NCBI GenBank assembly: GCA_934270565.1 | Contig: CAKQPR010000001.1 | Coordinates: forward strand, 62,001 to 126,000 | Reading direction: 5' to 3' | Length of the DNA: 64,000 nucleotides | Origin: an uncultured Clostridia bacterium | GTDB lineage: Bacteria > Bacillota > Clostridia > Christensenellales > Pumilibacteraceae | Part shown: positions 37,600 to 46,130 of the stretch, in pieces | Layout of the letters: each line of letters starts with the position of its first letter | How positions within the stretch are numbered: the first letter of the stretch is position 1 | Notes under the pieces: generated by a model | Told to the model about the DNA's origin: nothing | What the model saw: the letters and a program-made list of their open reading frames with translations, nothing else | Database searches by the model: none | Made by a program: the position numbers and the translations under genes

Positions 37600-39087
37600 T
37601 TAACCGCGATGATACAGCTTCTTGCTCTGGTAGCGCGCGTCCGTCGTAAGGTGCACGCCCAGCTTTTTGAGCACGTTCACGTCAACCTGCGACAAAATCA
37701 CGGTCGAATGCATTTCGAGCCCGCGAAGCTTGGGAAGCTGCTGCATCGCAAGCATAGCGGTCGGGCTCGTAACCGCGCAGATCGAAAGAGCAATCAGAAT
37801 TTCGTCGGTGTGAAGTCGCGGATTGTTGTTGCCGAGGTGTTTTGTTTTTAGAACCTGAATAGGCTCGATAACGGCGGGGGAAAGAAGCAGAACGTCATCG
37901 CGAATACCGGCGAGAGCTTTGAGCGCATTAAGAAGTAATGCCGAGCTTGCTCCGAGCAGTGACGAGGTTTTTCCGGTGATGATTTTGCCGTCGTCAAGTT
38001 GCAGCGCGGCGGCGGGAGCTTCGGTTTCCTCTTCTTTTTTCTGCGCCGCTCCCACAACCGGGCGGAACGACAGATCGAGCCCGGACTGCTTCATCAGAAG
38101 TTTGGTTTTGAATACCGCCTCCTCGCCCACTTTGTCCTGCAAGTTATCGCAAAGCGTCTGCAGATACCGCCTGATAATCTCGTCGTTAGCGGCTTTACAA
38201 ACCGCTTCGTCGTCGAAGATACAGTTGCCCGCCATGTTTACGCCCATATCGGTAGGCGACTTGTACGGACTTTCGCCGTAGATCCGCTCGAAAATATTGT
38301 TGAGAACGGGGAAAATTTCCACGTCTCGATTGTAATTTACGGTGGTAACACCATACGCTTCGAGGTGGAACGGGTCGATCATATTCACGTCGTTAAGATC
38401 GGCGGTCGCCGCTTCGTAAGCAATATTCACGGGGTGTTTAAGCGGCAGATTCCAGATCGGGAAGGTTTCGAACTTCGCATAGCCCGCCTTGATCCCGCGC
38501 TTGTGGTCGTGGTAAAGCTGGCTGAGACACGTCGCCATCTTGCCGCTCCCCGGTCCCGGCGCGGTTACGACGATAAGTTCGCGTTCGGTTTCTATGTACT
38601 CGTTCTTGCCGTATCCCTCGTCGCTGACAATGTGCGCCACGTCGTAGGGGTATCCTTCGATCGGGTAATGCCGATAGGTCTTTACGCCGAGCGAGCGGAG
38701 TTTGTGTTCAAATTGAACCGCTCTCGCCTGTCCGCAAAACTGTGTAAGCACCACGCTTCCGACGAAAAGATCGACGGAACGGAACGCGTCGATAAGCCGA
38801 AGCACGTCAAGATCGTAAGTTATCCCGAGGTCTCCGCGGATTTTGTTCTTTTCAAGCGCCTGTGAGCTCACGACGATGACGATTTCCGCATGATCTTTGA
38901 GTTTGAGCAGCATTTTAAGTTTACTGTCCGGCTGAAATCCCGGCAGAACGCGCGACGCGTGGTAATCGTCGAACAGCTTGCCGCCAAACTCGAGATAAAG
39001 CTTGCCGCCAAACTTCGCGATACGCTCGCGAATGTGCTCGGACTGCATTTTTACGTACTTGTCGTTATCAAATCCTATCTTCGTCAT
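37600..39087 (-). CDS. DUF1846 family protein
   Basis: This 495-residue protein matches the DUF1846 family of Firmicutes and other anaerobes almost end to end: the opening KIGFDNDKYVKMQSEHIRER, the glycine-rich loop APGPGSGKMATCLSQLYHD at residues 176-194, and SPTDMGVNMAGNCIFDDE. Crystal structures exist for the family, but its biochemical role is not firmly assigned; the P-loop-like segment suggests nucleotide binding. It has a GAGGTG ribosome binding site and a TTGTCT-N17-TATAAT promoter, and stands alone. Confidence 0.88.
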   Translation of the reverse strand: MTKIGFDNDKYVKMQSEHIRERIAKFGGKLYLEFGGKLFDDYHASRVLPGFQPDSKLKMLLKLKDHAEIVIVVSSQALEKNKIRGDLGITYDLDVLRLIDAFRSVDLFVGSVVLTQFCGQARAVQFEHKLRSLGVKTYRHYPIEGYPYDVAHIVSDEGYGKNEYIETERELIVVTAPGPGSGKMATCLSQLYHDHKRGIKAGYAKFETFPIWNLPLKHPVNIAYEAATADLNDVNMIDPFHLEAYGVTTVNYNRDVEIFPVLNNIFERIYGESPYKSPTDMGVNMAGNCIFDDEAVCKAANDEIIRRYLQTLCDNLQDKVGEEAVFKTKLLMKQSGLDLSFRPVVGAAQKKEEETEAPAAALQLDDGKIITGKTSSLLGASSALLLNALKALAGIRDDVLLLSPAVIEPIQVLKTKHLGNNNPRLHTDEILIALSICAVTSPTAMLAMQQLPKLRGLEMHSTVILSQVDVNVLKKLGVHLTTDARYQSKKLYHRG

Positions 39088-39116
39088 GTGTGCACCTCAA
39101 AAATAACGTCTTTTTT

Positions 39117-39145
39117 ATTATATCACGCCGCGAAAAAAAAGACAA
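39117..39145 (-). promoter_or_regulatory. Promoter of the DUF1846 gene
   Basis: TTGTCT (39140-39145) and TATAAT (39117-39122) are 17 bases apart on the minus strand. Confidence 0.65.
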
Positions 39146-39202
39146 TCGTTTGAGCCGCTGCCGACGCCGAAATTTATTTTATTTTCGTAAGGCTAATAAA
39201 CG

Positions 39203-39239
39203 ACGCCCCGAGAGTTAAAATAAAAAACTTTCGGGGCGT
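39203..39239. terminator. Terminator of the LRR-lipoprotein operon
   Basis: ACGCCCCGA (39203-39211) pairs with TCGGGGCGT (39231-39239) across a 19-base A/T-rich loop. It lies 21 bases after the last gene of the accessory module. Confidence 0.65.
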
Positions 39240-39259
39240 ATTGTTTGATTATTTTTTGT

Positions 39260-39514
39260 TTACGGATTATTTGTCGTCGGGGTTTTGCCGTCGGCTTTTA
39301 TCTCTTCGCTTTTAGATTTTTTAATCGTAACGTTGAGAGAAAAATCGTTTTTACCTTTCTCGATTGCTTTACTTGCAACGAACCTTACGAAATCGTAATC
39401 GAGTTCCTTTTCTTTTACGGCGTATTTTCTTGTAAAAACGACGCAAACGACAACGCTCGTCGCGGCTATTACGACGATAAAAACTATAAGTAATATACAA
39501 CACCAATCAAACAT
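39260..39514 (-). CDS. Small single-pass membrane protein
   Basis: The 84-residue product has one strong N-terminal membrane helix (LLIVFIVVIAATSVVVCVVF) and a charged C-terminal part of about 55 residues (KEKELDYDFVRFVASKAIEK). It follows the 155-residue membrane protein by one base, with its own AAGGAG ribosome binding site. No family is recognised. Its base use is more A/T-rich than the housekeeping genes, like the rest of this small module. Confidence 0.7.
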   Translation of the reverse strand: MFDWCCILLIVFIVVIAATSVVVCVVFTRKYAVKEKELDYDFVRFVASKAIEKGKNDFSLNVTIKKSKSEEIKADGKTPTTNNP

Positions 39515-39515
39515 T

Positions 39516-39983
39516 TTATCTTTCTCCTTGTGCTTCTTTTTTAACTCTGCGCCATTCGACTTCGAGAATCTTGCGGGAATAGTCTACAATTTCGTCATAT
39601 AAAACCTTGTTATATTCGCCATTGAAATCAATAGAATTCAACTTTTCGGCGAATATCGCGTTGTATTCGTTGCTTGCTTTCGCGGTGTCCTGATTGAGAC
39701 GGGTAAGAAGTTTTACACGCGTCCGCTCGGCTTTCAAAATATCGGCGGGTTTAATTTTCGGGACGGGTTTATTATGGTCAGGCTTCTCCGATTCGCCTTT
39801 CTTATGTAAAGCCCTATATGTGCCGAGAACTATCGATAGTTCTTCGCGGAAATTGTTTATCCATTCCATTCGGTTTTTCGACACGGTATCGGCAAATAAC
39901 TGTTTGTAGTTAAACTTCAACGCAAGCCACGACCCCAAAAATCCTACGACCACACCGATTATACCGCCTATAAAAGCAAGCAT
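39516..39983 (-). CDS. Membrane-anchored helical protein of unknown function
   Basis: The 155-residue protein begins with a glycine-rich membrane helix (FIGGIIGVVVGFLGSWLAL) and continues as a predicted all-helical cytoplasmic domain. Two phrases stand out: NRMEWINNFREELS after the helix and VEWRRVKKEAQGER at the end. Proteins with this pattern (anchor, W-I-N-x-x-R, closing E-W-x-R-V-K-x-E) are scattered through accessory regions of gut Firmicutes; I know no assigned function. It lies 23 bases after the LRR lipoprotein gene with an AAGGAG site and shares its transcript. Confidence 0.7.
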   Translation of the reverse strand: MLAFIGGIIGVVVGFLGSWLALKFNYKQLFADTVSKNRMEWINNFREELSIVLGTYRALHKKGESEKPDHNKPVPKIKPADILKAERTRVKLLTRLNQDTAKASNEYNAIFAEKLNSIDFNGEYNKVLYDEIVDYSRKILEVEWRRVKKEAQGER

Positions 39984-40006
39984 TTATTTCTCCTTTCGTT
40001 AAACTA

Positions 40007-41356
40007 TTAACCCTTGTATCCCCAGATAACCTTTGCCGAACAATTATATTCCCAATTACTGTTCCATCCGCTCGGCTGACTTTCCGCTCCGCAGTAAATG
40101 GTTTTAAGATTACTGCAATCCTCGAACACCCAACTGCCGATGCTCGTTACGCTGTTAGGTATCGCTATACTCGTTAAACCACTGCAACCATAGAACACGG
40201 AAGTTCCGATAATCGTTACGCTATCGGGTATCATTATGCTCGTTAAACTACTGCAATTAGAGAACGCTTCATATCCGATACTCGTTACGCTATTACCTAT
40301 CGTTACGCTCGTTAAACTACTGCAACCATCGAACGCGTATTTTCCGATATATTCGCCGCTATTTATGACGACCGTTTTAAGCGAAGAGTTTTTCACACTA
40401 TTGCAAGCAATCGTCGGAATTGTTGCCGTTTCTATCGGGCAATTATAGAACGCTTCATATCCGATACTCGTTACGCTATCGGGTATCGTTACGCTCGTTA
40501 AACTATCGCAATCTCTGAACGCGCTATCCCCGATACTCGTTACAGGTAAACCGTTATAGGATGAAGGTATGATTAAATTTGCACTGTCTAACGCTCCACA
40601 CATAGATACTTCGTATCCGTTTGATATTTTTTTATAAATAATACCACGCGCAACTTCTCCGCAAACAGTACACTCATTGTTTACCCAATCGTGTTCGCAT
40701 TGCCACTTTGCAGTAAGGGAGTAATCGAAGCACGGCATAGCGAACGAGAAAGAAGCGTTAGTCGTAATAAGGTTGTTTTCTACGTCGAACCAACCTAAAA
40801 ACAGATTCTCCGAGGTGGTTATGGCAATGGCTTTAACGGACGCACCCGCAGCCAAACTTTGATTATGTTCGTCGTTTGCTCCGAGGTCGTTAAGATTTAC
40901 GAGACCGAATCTCGTGCTGTTTGCCTTTACTGTAAGGTCGTACGTCGATTTTACTTCGCCGTTAAAGTCTTCGGGTTTTGCGACGAATCTTGCCTCGACG
41001 GTTACGGACTTATCCCACATTTTACAGTTGTACGTCGCGGTGGCAGATATCCTATCCTCGCCGTAGTACCAGCCGAGGAAAAAATATTTGTTCTCGTTGA
41101 ACGTAACGTTTATTCTTACGTCGTCGTTATAAGAATAATGTCCGCCGCCGGTAAAGTTTGTGATTTCCGCGATATTCGACTGCAACGTTAAGAGAGGTCG
41201 CGTGTCGGCGGGTTTACCCGAACTACCGGAACCACCCGAACCACCCGAACCGCCAGATCCACCGGAACCGCCGGAAGTCGAATCTCCGCATCCCAAGGCA
41301 ACCACGACGAATATTGCGACTAAAAAAAGCAGCAATACGATCATTTTCTTTTTCAT
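40007..41356 (-). CDS. BspA-like leucine-rich-repeat surface lipoprotein
   Basis: A lipoprotein signal peptide ends in VVALGC, with acylation expected at Cys23. A flexible linker of repeated Gly-Gly-Ser follows (residues 28-46). Two InlB/Flg_new-type beta repeats follow (each with a FLGW core), then a CxxC pair (CEHDWVNNECTVCGE), and from about residue 260 six or so BspA-type LRR_5 repeats of about 23 residues with the core SLTSVTIPDSVTSIG. Such proteins usually bind host or bacterial surface molecules. It is the first gene of a three-gene operon controlled by the divergent XRE repressor, and has a GGAGAAG ribosome binding site. Confidence 0.88.
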   Translation of the reverse strand: MKKKMIVLLLFLVAIFVVVALGCGDSTSGGSGGSGGSGGSGGSGSSGKPADTRPLLTLQSNIAEITNFTGGGHYSYNDDVRINVTFNENKYFFLGWYYGEDRISATATYNCKMWDKSVTVEARFVAKPEDFNGEVKSTYDLTVKANSTRFGLVNLNDLGANDEHNQSLAAGASVKAIAITTSENLFLGWFDVENNLITTNASFSFAMPCFDYSLTAKWQCEHDWVNNECTVCGEVARGIIYKKISNGYEVSMCGALDSANLIIPSSYNGLPVTSIGDSAFRDCDSLTSVTIPDSVTSIGYEAFYNCPIETATIPTIACNSVKNSSLKTVVINSGEYIGKYAFDGCSSLTSVTIGNSVTSIGYEAFSNCSSLTSIMIPDSVTIIGTSVFYGCSGLTSIAIPNSVTSIGSWVFEDCSNLKTIYCGAESQPSGWNSNWEYNCSAKVIWGYKG

Positions 41357-41392
41357 GTTTTTCTTCTCCTTTTATTTTATCTTTCCAAGTAT

Positions 41393-41421
41393 ATTGTAGT
41401 AACAATTTTTGTTACTGTCAA
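41393..41421 (-). promoter_or_regulatory. Promoter of the LRR-lipoprotein operon with operator filling its spacer
   Basis: On the minus strand TTGACA (41416-41421) and TACAAT (41393-41398) are 17 bases apart. The spacer is exactly the palindrome GTAACAA-AAA-TTGTTAC (41399-41415), so a bound dimer would block RNA polymerase. Confidence 0.85.
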
Positions 41422-41428
41422 GCGTTTT

Positions 41429-41448
41429 GTAACAATATTTGTTATAAT
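41429..41448 (+). promoter_or_regulatory. Second XRE operator overlapping the repressor gene's -10 box
   Basis: GTAACAATATTTGTTAT (41429-41445) repeats the operator with one end base changed, and overlaps TATAAT (41443-41448) of the repressor gene. No good -35 box is seen. Its centre is 30 bp from that of the first operator, about three helical turns, which would place two dimers on one face. Confidence 0.8.
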
Positions 41449-41459
41449 AGACCTGTGAT

Positions 41460-41660
41460 ATGGAATTCAAAGACAGGCTCAAAGAATTAAGGGAAGAAAC
41501 GGGAACTTCGCAGCAAACGCTTGCGAAGCTTCTTAATATGTCCAAAATGGCTATATCTCACTGGGAGAGCGGGCACAGCGAACCGAGCATCAATCAGCTC
41601 ATAAAACTATCCGACTTTTTTGACGTAACGGTAGACTACTTAGTCGGAAAAAACAATTAA
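41460..41660 (+). CDS. XRE-family (Cro/CI-type) repressor
   Basis: The 66-residue protein is a single helix-turn-helix domain: LKELREETGTSQQTLAKLLN, then MSKMAISHWESGHSEPSINQ and the closing FFDVTVDYLVGK. It is the minimal one-domain form, with no separate sensor. Two palindromic operators lie just upstream, one at its own promoter and one at the divergent lipoprotein operon, so it should repress both. There is no ribosome binding site, and the -10 box ends 11 bases before the ATG, giving a leader of only about 5 bases. Confidence 0.9.
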   Translation: MEFKDRLKELREETGTSQQTLAKLLNMSKMAISHWESGHSEPSINQLIKLSDFFDVTVDYLVGKNN

Positions 41661-41685
41661 AATCACCCCTGCATTCGCAAACGCA

Positions 41686-41722
41686 AAAACCCCGACGTAA
41701 CGGTCATTACGTCGGGGTTTTT
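41686..41722. terminator. Bidirectional terminator
   Basis: AAAACCCCGACGTAA and TTACGTCGGGGTTTT form a perfect 15-bp stem with a 6-base loop between the converging repressor and DUF5107 genes. Confidence 0.92.
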
Positions 41723-41748
41723 GAATACGTATACGTTTTTTACGACGT

Positions 41749-44700
41749 TCAGCCGCGCGCGACCTTATCGAAAAGGTACAGCGCGAAGTCGGCGCAATCG
41801 ATCTTGCGGGCGGTTTCGGCGTAAGCGAGCGCCTTCTCTTTTTCGCCGCGGGCAAGGTGTCCGAACGCGCACATCATACTGCCGGCGAGGACGTGAGCCT
41901 TGACGATATCGTAGTTGAACGGCGGGTAAGCGGGAGCTCCCACTCCGTAGTAATCGTTGACGTCGGCGCGGGCGATTTTGTTTTCGCCGATCGCGATCAT
42001 TTCGTTCGCAAGTCCGACTGCGCGATCCGCTTCGCCGCGGGCGCGGTAAGCGAGCGTTTGCCAGTAGCTGTGGATCGTGGGCGCGCCTTTGGTGGAAACC
42101 GCGGCTTCGAGGTCGGCTTTTTTATCCTCGCCGCCGAGCTCGGACAGCGCGAAATAAATGGGCGCGTCGTTAACGAAGTAGTTTTTCTCCTCGCCGTAAT
42201 TTTCGGGGAAAACAAGTCCCGCGCGAAGAATTTCGGCGCGTTTCGCTTCGTTCTTTTCGGCTAAGCCGCGAAGGAAATACAGCCACGCGTGATGCTGAGT
42301 GAGGTTGCCCTCGCCGCCCTCGTATGTATGGAAGCGGTGCGCGTCGAGCACGGATTTCGCTTTTTCGTACTCGCCATTTTCGGTGAGAAGCACGGAATAC
42401 TGAAGCGTGCAGTCATCGCGGGTCGCGGTAAGTTCGGGGTCGGACTCGTAAAGCGCGATACGCTCGTCGAGCGGAAGGTCGAGCGCTCGGTAAAGCTGGG
42501 TAAGTTCGAAGAAAATTCTGCCGCTCTCGGGCATAAGCTTGCGGGCGCGTTCGAGATTTTTGCGGGCGCGGAGCGGCTCGGAAAGATGATCGAAATAAGC
42601 AAGCGCGAGGTTGCGGTAAGCGGGCGCGAATTCGATCGTTTTTACGGTTTTCTCCCACGCTTTCGCGGCTTCGGAGTACTGCTCGAACGAGTACAGCAGA
42701 CAGCCGAGGTAGTAATTCGCCATCGGAGTGCCCGCCGCTTTAAGCACGGCTAAGCTTTCGATACGCGAGGGGAAGGCGCACTGCCACGGGCAAGCGTCCG
42801 CCGCCGCGAGATACTCTTTTCTCTTCTTGCCCTTATTAAGGTACGCGAGATAGTAGAACTTGCCCGCGCCGTCGTTCGCTTCCGAAAGGAACTTCGCGGC
42901 AAGCTTGTCAAATCCGAAATCGTGTAGCTCGATCGCGAATTCGATCGCCCGTCTCTCGTCGCCCTTGGCGGGAATAAACAGCGGATCGTCGGCTTCGATC
43001 TTATCCAAAGCGCACCGATCGTCGGTCAGAAGCGCGAGCGCGTAACGGACGCGAAGATCGCGGGCGTTCGTTTCGAGCGCAAGGCGTAAGAATTCGATCG
43101 CCTGAGCTTTGTTGCCGCGTTTAGCGTCGATTTTCGCGAGCAGATAGTAAGCCGCACTGCGGTTTGCGTAGCCCCACGCCGCGGCGTAAGCGTCGTCGTA
43201 AGCGCCCGTTTCGTCGCCGAGTCGGAATTTGCAGAGCGAGCGACGGTAAAGAGCTCCCGTATCTTCGGGGTTCTGATTGCGAAGGCGAAGGCGCTCGATC
43301 GACGCGGTATAGTAAGCGATCGCTTCGTTGAGCATACCCTTGTCGTAGCAGATATCGCCCATCGCGCGGTTGCAGCGAATATCGTTCTTGTCGCGACGAA
43401 GCGCTTCGATAAAGTAGTCCTCGGGGCGGTACGCGAAATGCTTGTACTGGCGAAGGTGCATACCGTGCAGCCACAATTCCTCGTTCGAGGAAATATCGCT
43501 CGGCTTGGGCGCGGGTTTACGCGGCTCGATCGGCTTTTTGCCTTGTTTTACGATGGGCGAATACTCGATAACCGTCTTGCCGCCGCGTTTTACGGTGAGC
43601 TTGAGCGAATCGAAATCCCCCGCGAAATCCACCGAAGCGGTGAACGGCTTCTCGGGCGAAACTTCCGTTTTTTCTTTAAGAATCGTATTGTTTCCCGAAG
43701 TAATTTCTATATCGAACACGCCTTTCGACGTCGAATAAAAGCCCGCGAAAGCGCCGTTTTCGGTCTTTTCGAGGTTTACCGCGCCCTTTTCGGTAGCGCG
43801 CTTCACATCGCCTATTTCTCTGACGGGGAACCAGAACTGCTCGAAAACCTTGGTTTCGTGCGGCGCGATCCACGTAAAGTCGGGCTGGTTGTCCGTGTAC
43901 ACACCCGTCATAAGCTCGACGTAACGCGTTCCGTCATCGGTAAGGTTGGAGCACCACTTCGCGCCGAATTTGCCGTCGCCCCACGTCCAGAGTTTCTTAC
44001 CGGGGGAAACGTGATGATTCGCTACAGTAACGATACCCGCGCGCTTGCCGGTGTCGTAACCCGCAACGAAGTCCTCGTCGCTCTGTCCGCGCGAAATCAT
44101 AAACGACGAAGGAACTTTCACCGCGTTGAAACGGTGAATATCCGTGCCCCTGCCGTAATCGAACGGACGGGCGGTATGATAAGTTCCGCTCGCGATCGGC
44201 CATTCGAGCACCGCGCGGCGGTCGTGGTCGTTCACGGTCTCGACGTCGGGCGGAAAAACGATATTATAATCGTCGTTCACTTCGACGGCGAGATTCGCCC
44301 ACCACATAAACGGGCGCTCAACGGGCGTTCCGTTATAAACGGTAACGCGGGCGCGCAGGCAGTTAGTGTCCGGAATAAGCGACAGTTCCGCCATACCTTT
44401 GAGCCCGTAGAAGAAGTCGGTTTCGCCCATAACGGCGCGTTTGTCGTCACCCTCGCCCGCAATCGCCCATTCGGCGGGCATAAACGTAGTCGGACGGTGA
44501 TGCTGAGGGAAGTTGAATTCGATACCGCCCGAAACCCACGGTCCGGCAAGCCCTACCATGGCGGGCTTAATGACTTTATTCGTATAAACGTATTCGTATC
44601 CGTTGGTCTTGTCCACCGCGCCGTGCACTTTCCCGCCGATTTCGGGCAGAAGCTCGACCTTTACCCAGTCGTTCTCGAGCACGATCGCGTCGTACTCGCG

Positions 44701-44865
44701 GTTGTCGTCTCTCTCGTCGCCGAGCACGGACGTGTACGGTATCGGATAAACTTTGCCGCTCGCGCCCTGATAGGGGCGTTTCTCGAAGAAAACGGGAAGC
44801 GGCTCGGGCGCTCCGACGGGGTAAGTGGGGATAACGATTTTTTCTTTTTTAATTGTCGATCTCAT
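41749..44865 (-). CDS. DUF5107 and TPR repeat protein
   Basis: The N-terminal 350 residues match DUF5107, a domain with the beta-sandwich look of aldose epimerases and found in carbohydrate loci (WVKVELLPEIGGKVHGAVDK, then SGGIEFNFPQHHRPTTF). A beta-rich linker follows, and from about residue 470 to the end there are many tetratricopeptide-like helical repeats (for example NRAMGDICYDKGMLNEAIAY). It has no signal peptide. It is probably an intracellular sugar-active or sugar-sensing protein of this locus. It lies just after the sensor-HTH regulator, with its own promoter embedded in a long inverted repeat. Total length is 1038 residues. Confidence 0.8.
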   Translation of the reverse strand: MRSTIKKEKIVIPTYPVGAPEPLPVFFEKRPYQGASGKVYPIPYTSVLGDERDDNREYDAIVLENDWVKVELLPEIGGKVHGAVDKTNGYEYVYTNKVIKPAMVGLAGPWVSGGIEFNFPQHHRPTTFMPAEWAIAGEGDDKRAVMGETDFFYGLKGMAELSLIPDTNCLRARVTVYNGTPVERPFMWWANLAVEVNDDYNIVFPPDVETVNDHDRRAVLEWPIASGTYHTARPFDYGRGTDIHRFNAVKVPSSFMISRGQSDEDFVAGYDTGKRAGIVTVANHHVSPGKKLWTWGDGKFGAKWCSNLTDDGTRYVELMTGVYTDNQPDFTWIAPHETKVFEQFWFPVREIGDVKRATEKGAVNLEKTENGAFAGFYSTSKGVFDIEITSGNNTILKEKTEVSPEKPFTASVDFAGDFDSLKLTVKRGGKTVIEYSPIVKQGKKPIEPRKPAPKPSDISSNEELWLHGMHLRQYKHFAYRPEDYFIEALRRDKNDIRCNRAMGDICYDKGMLNEAIAYYTASIERLRLRNQNPEDTGALYRRSLCKFRLGDETGAYDDAYAAAWGYANRSAAYYLLAKIDAKRGNKAQAIEFLRLALETNARDLRVRYALALLTDDRCALDKIEADDPLFIPAKGDERRAIEFAIELHDFGFDKLAAKFLSEANDGAGKFYYLAYLNKGKKRKEYLAAADACPWQCAFPSRIESLAVLKAAGTPMANYYLGCLLYSFEQYSEAAKAWEKTVKTIEFAPAYRNLALAYFDHLSEPLRARKNLERARKLMPESGRIFFELTQLYRALDLPLDERIALYESDPELTATRDDCTLQYSVLLTENGEYEKAKSVLDAHRFHTYEGGEGNLTQHHAWLYFLRGLAEKNEAKRAEILRAGLVFPENYGEEKNYFVNDAPIYFALSELGGEDKKADLEAAVSTKGAPTIHSYWQTLAYRARGEADRAVGLANEMIAIGENKIARADVNDYYGVGAPAYPPFNYDIVKAHVLAGSMMCAFGHLARGEKEKALAYAETARKIDCADFALYLFDKVARG

Positions 44866-44873
44866 AAAAAAAC

Positions 44874-44921
44874 CTCTCTTATCGTTACGTCTATTATAAA
44901 CGATAAGAGAGAGTTTTTCAA
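44874..44921 (-). promoter_or_regulatory. Promoter with a 13-bp inverted-repeat operator
   Basis: TTGAAA (44916-44921) and TATAAT (44893-44898) are 17 bases apart. A perfect inverted repeat, CTCTCTTATCGTT (44874-44886) and AACGATAAGAGAG (44899-44911), straddles the -10 box: one arm fills most of the spacer and the other lies just after the start site. It is a strong operator candidate for the neighbouring regulator. Confidence 0.78.
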
Positions 44922-44960
44922 GCCAAACATTTTTGAATTTAACCGCAAAAATATGTATTT

Positions 44961-46025
44961 TTAATCGAATTTAAGCGCGTAAGATTCGAGAAGTTCGACA
45001 AGTTTACGCTTCGATTCCGCGCCCGAGTTCGCCAGCATCGCGCGGATACGGTATTTGACGGTGTTTACGGCAAGATTTTCGATTTCGGCGATCTTTTCGT
45101 AAGGCACGTCGCGCATTATCCACTTGAGGATCGCCTCGTCGATTTCGTCGCATTTGAGCATCATATTTTCGAGAAGCTCCACTTCTCTTACGCTCGGATC
45201 GCCGTAAAAATCGACGATTTTGCTGCTTTGCGCGAGCCCCTTCGCCACGTACGAAATATCGGCGTCGCTCTCGGGCAGATTAAGCTCCATATCAAGCGTC
45301 ATAAACGTCGAGCTGATTTCCTCGCGCCGCTCCAGAAACAAATAAAGTTCCGCGATCTGAACGCCCGCGTTATAGTAATTTATGCGCGTGGTCGGGTATC
45401 TGACGGGCATATGCTCCGCAATTTTCATGGCGCTGCAACTGCAAATATTCAGTCTCTCGACAAGCTCGGGATAGTTTTTTATAAGCAGAATAGCCGCCAC
45501 GTCGTTGCAGCAAACGACGTTTTTCACGTTCTCCGAACTCTCCGAAAATTTCTTTATGCAAGCCGCGAGGTCGCCCTTGTTCTCTATCTTGCGGAAGGTC
45601 GTGCCCGCGTCCTTTACCGCGAGTTCCGCTCCGACGTATTTCTGTCGATCGGGCATCGAATCCTTGTTCGCGCCGAGAAATACCGTTTCTCCGTTGTCCT
45701 TTGCGAGCAGATAGCGCGTCAGAAGGTAGGTGCTTTCGGTGTAAGTGAGCATTATGCAGCTGTACCGGCACGCCGTGTCGATATGCTGAAACCCGAACAG
45801 AAGCGGGTGAATTCCGCGCGCGTTGAAACGTTCGATCGTTTCGGTCGCCCACTTGAGCGACGCGCAGATCAAAACAACCACGCGAGTGTTCGGTCTTATC
45901 TTTTTTTCGTCCGTAAAAACCTCTACGGCGACGCGTTTTCGGCGCGTGACGGAAAGAATTCCGTCTAAAATAAGATTTACGCGGCTGTTTTTTGCGTAAT
46001 TTTCCTCAACAAGAACCGTTATCAT
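44961..46025 (-). CDS. Regulator with LacI-like sensor and C-terminal HTH
   Basis: Residues 1-270 look like the periplasmic-binding-protein fold used by LacI repressors as a sugar sensor (VVVLICASLKWATETIERFN, then LFGFQHIDTACRYSCIMLTY and NVVCCNDVAAILLIKNYPEL), but the usual N-terminal LacI HTH is missing. Instead a helix-turn-helix of the LuxR/sigma-region-4 kind lies near residues 300-335 (VPYEKIAEIENLAVNTVKYRIRAML). This order is the reverse of LacI. It follows the glycan operon and precedes the DUF5107 gene, and probably senses an oligosaccharide. The mRNA appears leaderless. Confidence 0.75.
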   Translation of the reverse strand: MITVLVEENYAKNSRVNLILDGILSVTRRKRVAVEVFTDEKKIRPNTRVVVLICASLKWATETIERFNARGIHPLLFGFQHIDTACRYSCIMLTYTESTYLLTRYLLAKDNGETVFLGANKDSMPDRQKYVGAELAVKDAGTTFRKIENKGDLAACIKKFSESSENVKNVVCCNDVAAILLIKNYPELVERLNICSCSAMKIAEHMPVRYPTTRINYYNAGVQIAELYLFLERREEISSTFMTLDMELNLPESDADISYVAKGLAQSSKIVDFYGDPSVREVELLENMMLKCDEIDEAILKWIMRDVPYEKIAEIENLAVNTVKYRIRAMLANSGAESKRKLVELLESYALKFD

Positions 46026-46031
46026 ACTACT

Positions 46032-46060
46032 ATTCTAACACATTTTTTGGAATAATGCAA
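46032..46060 (-). promoter_or_regulatory. Promoter giving a leaderless regulator mRNA
   Basis: TTGCAT (46055-46060) and TAGAAT (46032-46037) are 17 bases apart, and six bases separate the -10 box from the ATG at 46025. Confidence 0.7.
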
Positions 46061-46084
46061 GAAATAGCGGGTAAAACGTAAAGC

Positions 46085-46118
46085 AAAAACCGCTCCCGAT
46101 TTTGGCGGGAACGGTTTC
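46085..46118 (-). terminator. Terminator of the glycan operon
   Basis: On the minus strand AAACCGTTCCCG and CGGGAGCGGTTT form a stem with a short loop, followed by a T run. It lies 13 bases after the esterase stop. Confidence 0.88.
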
Positions 46119-46130
46119 TTTTACCTTATT

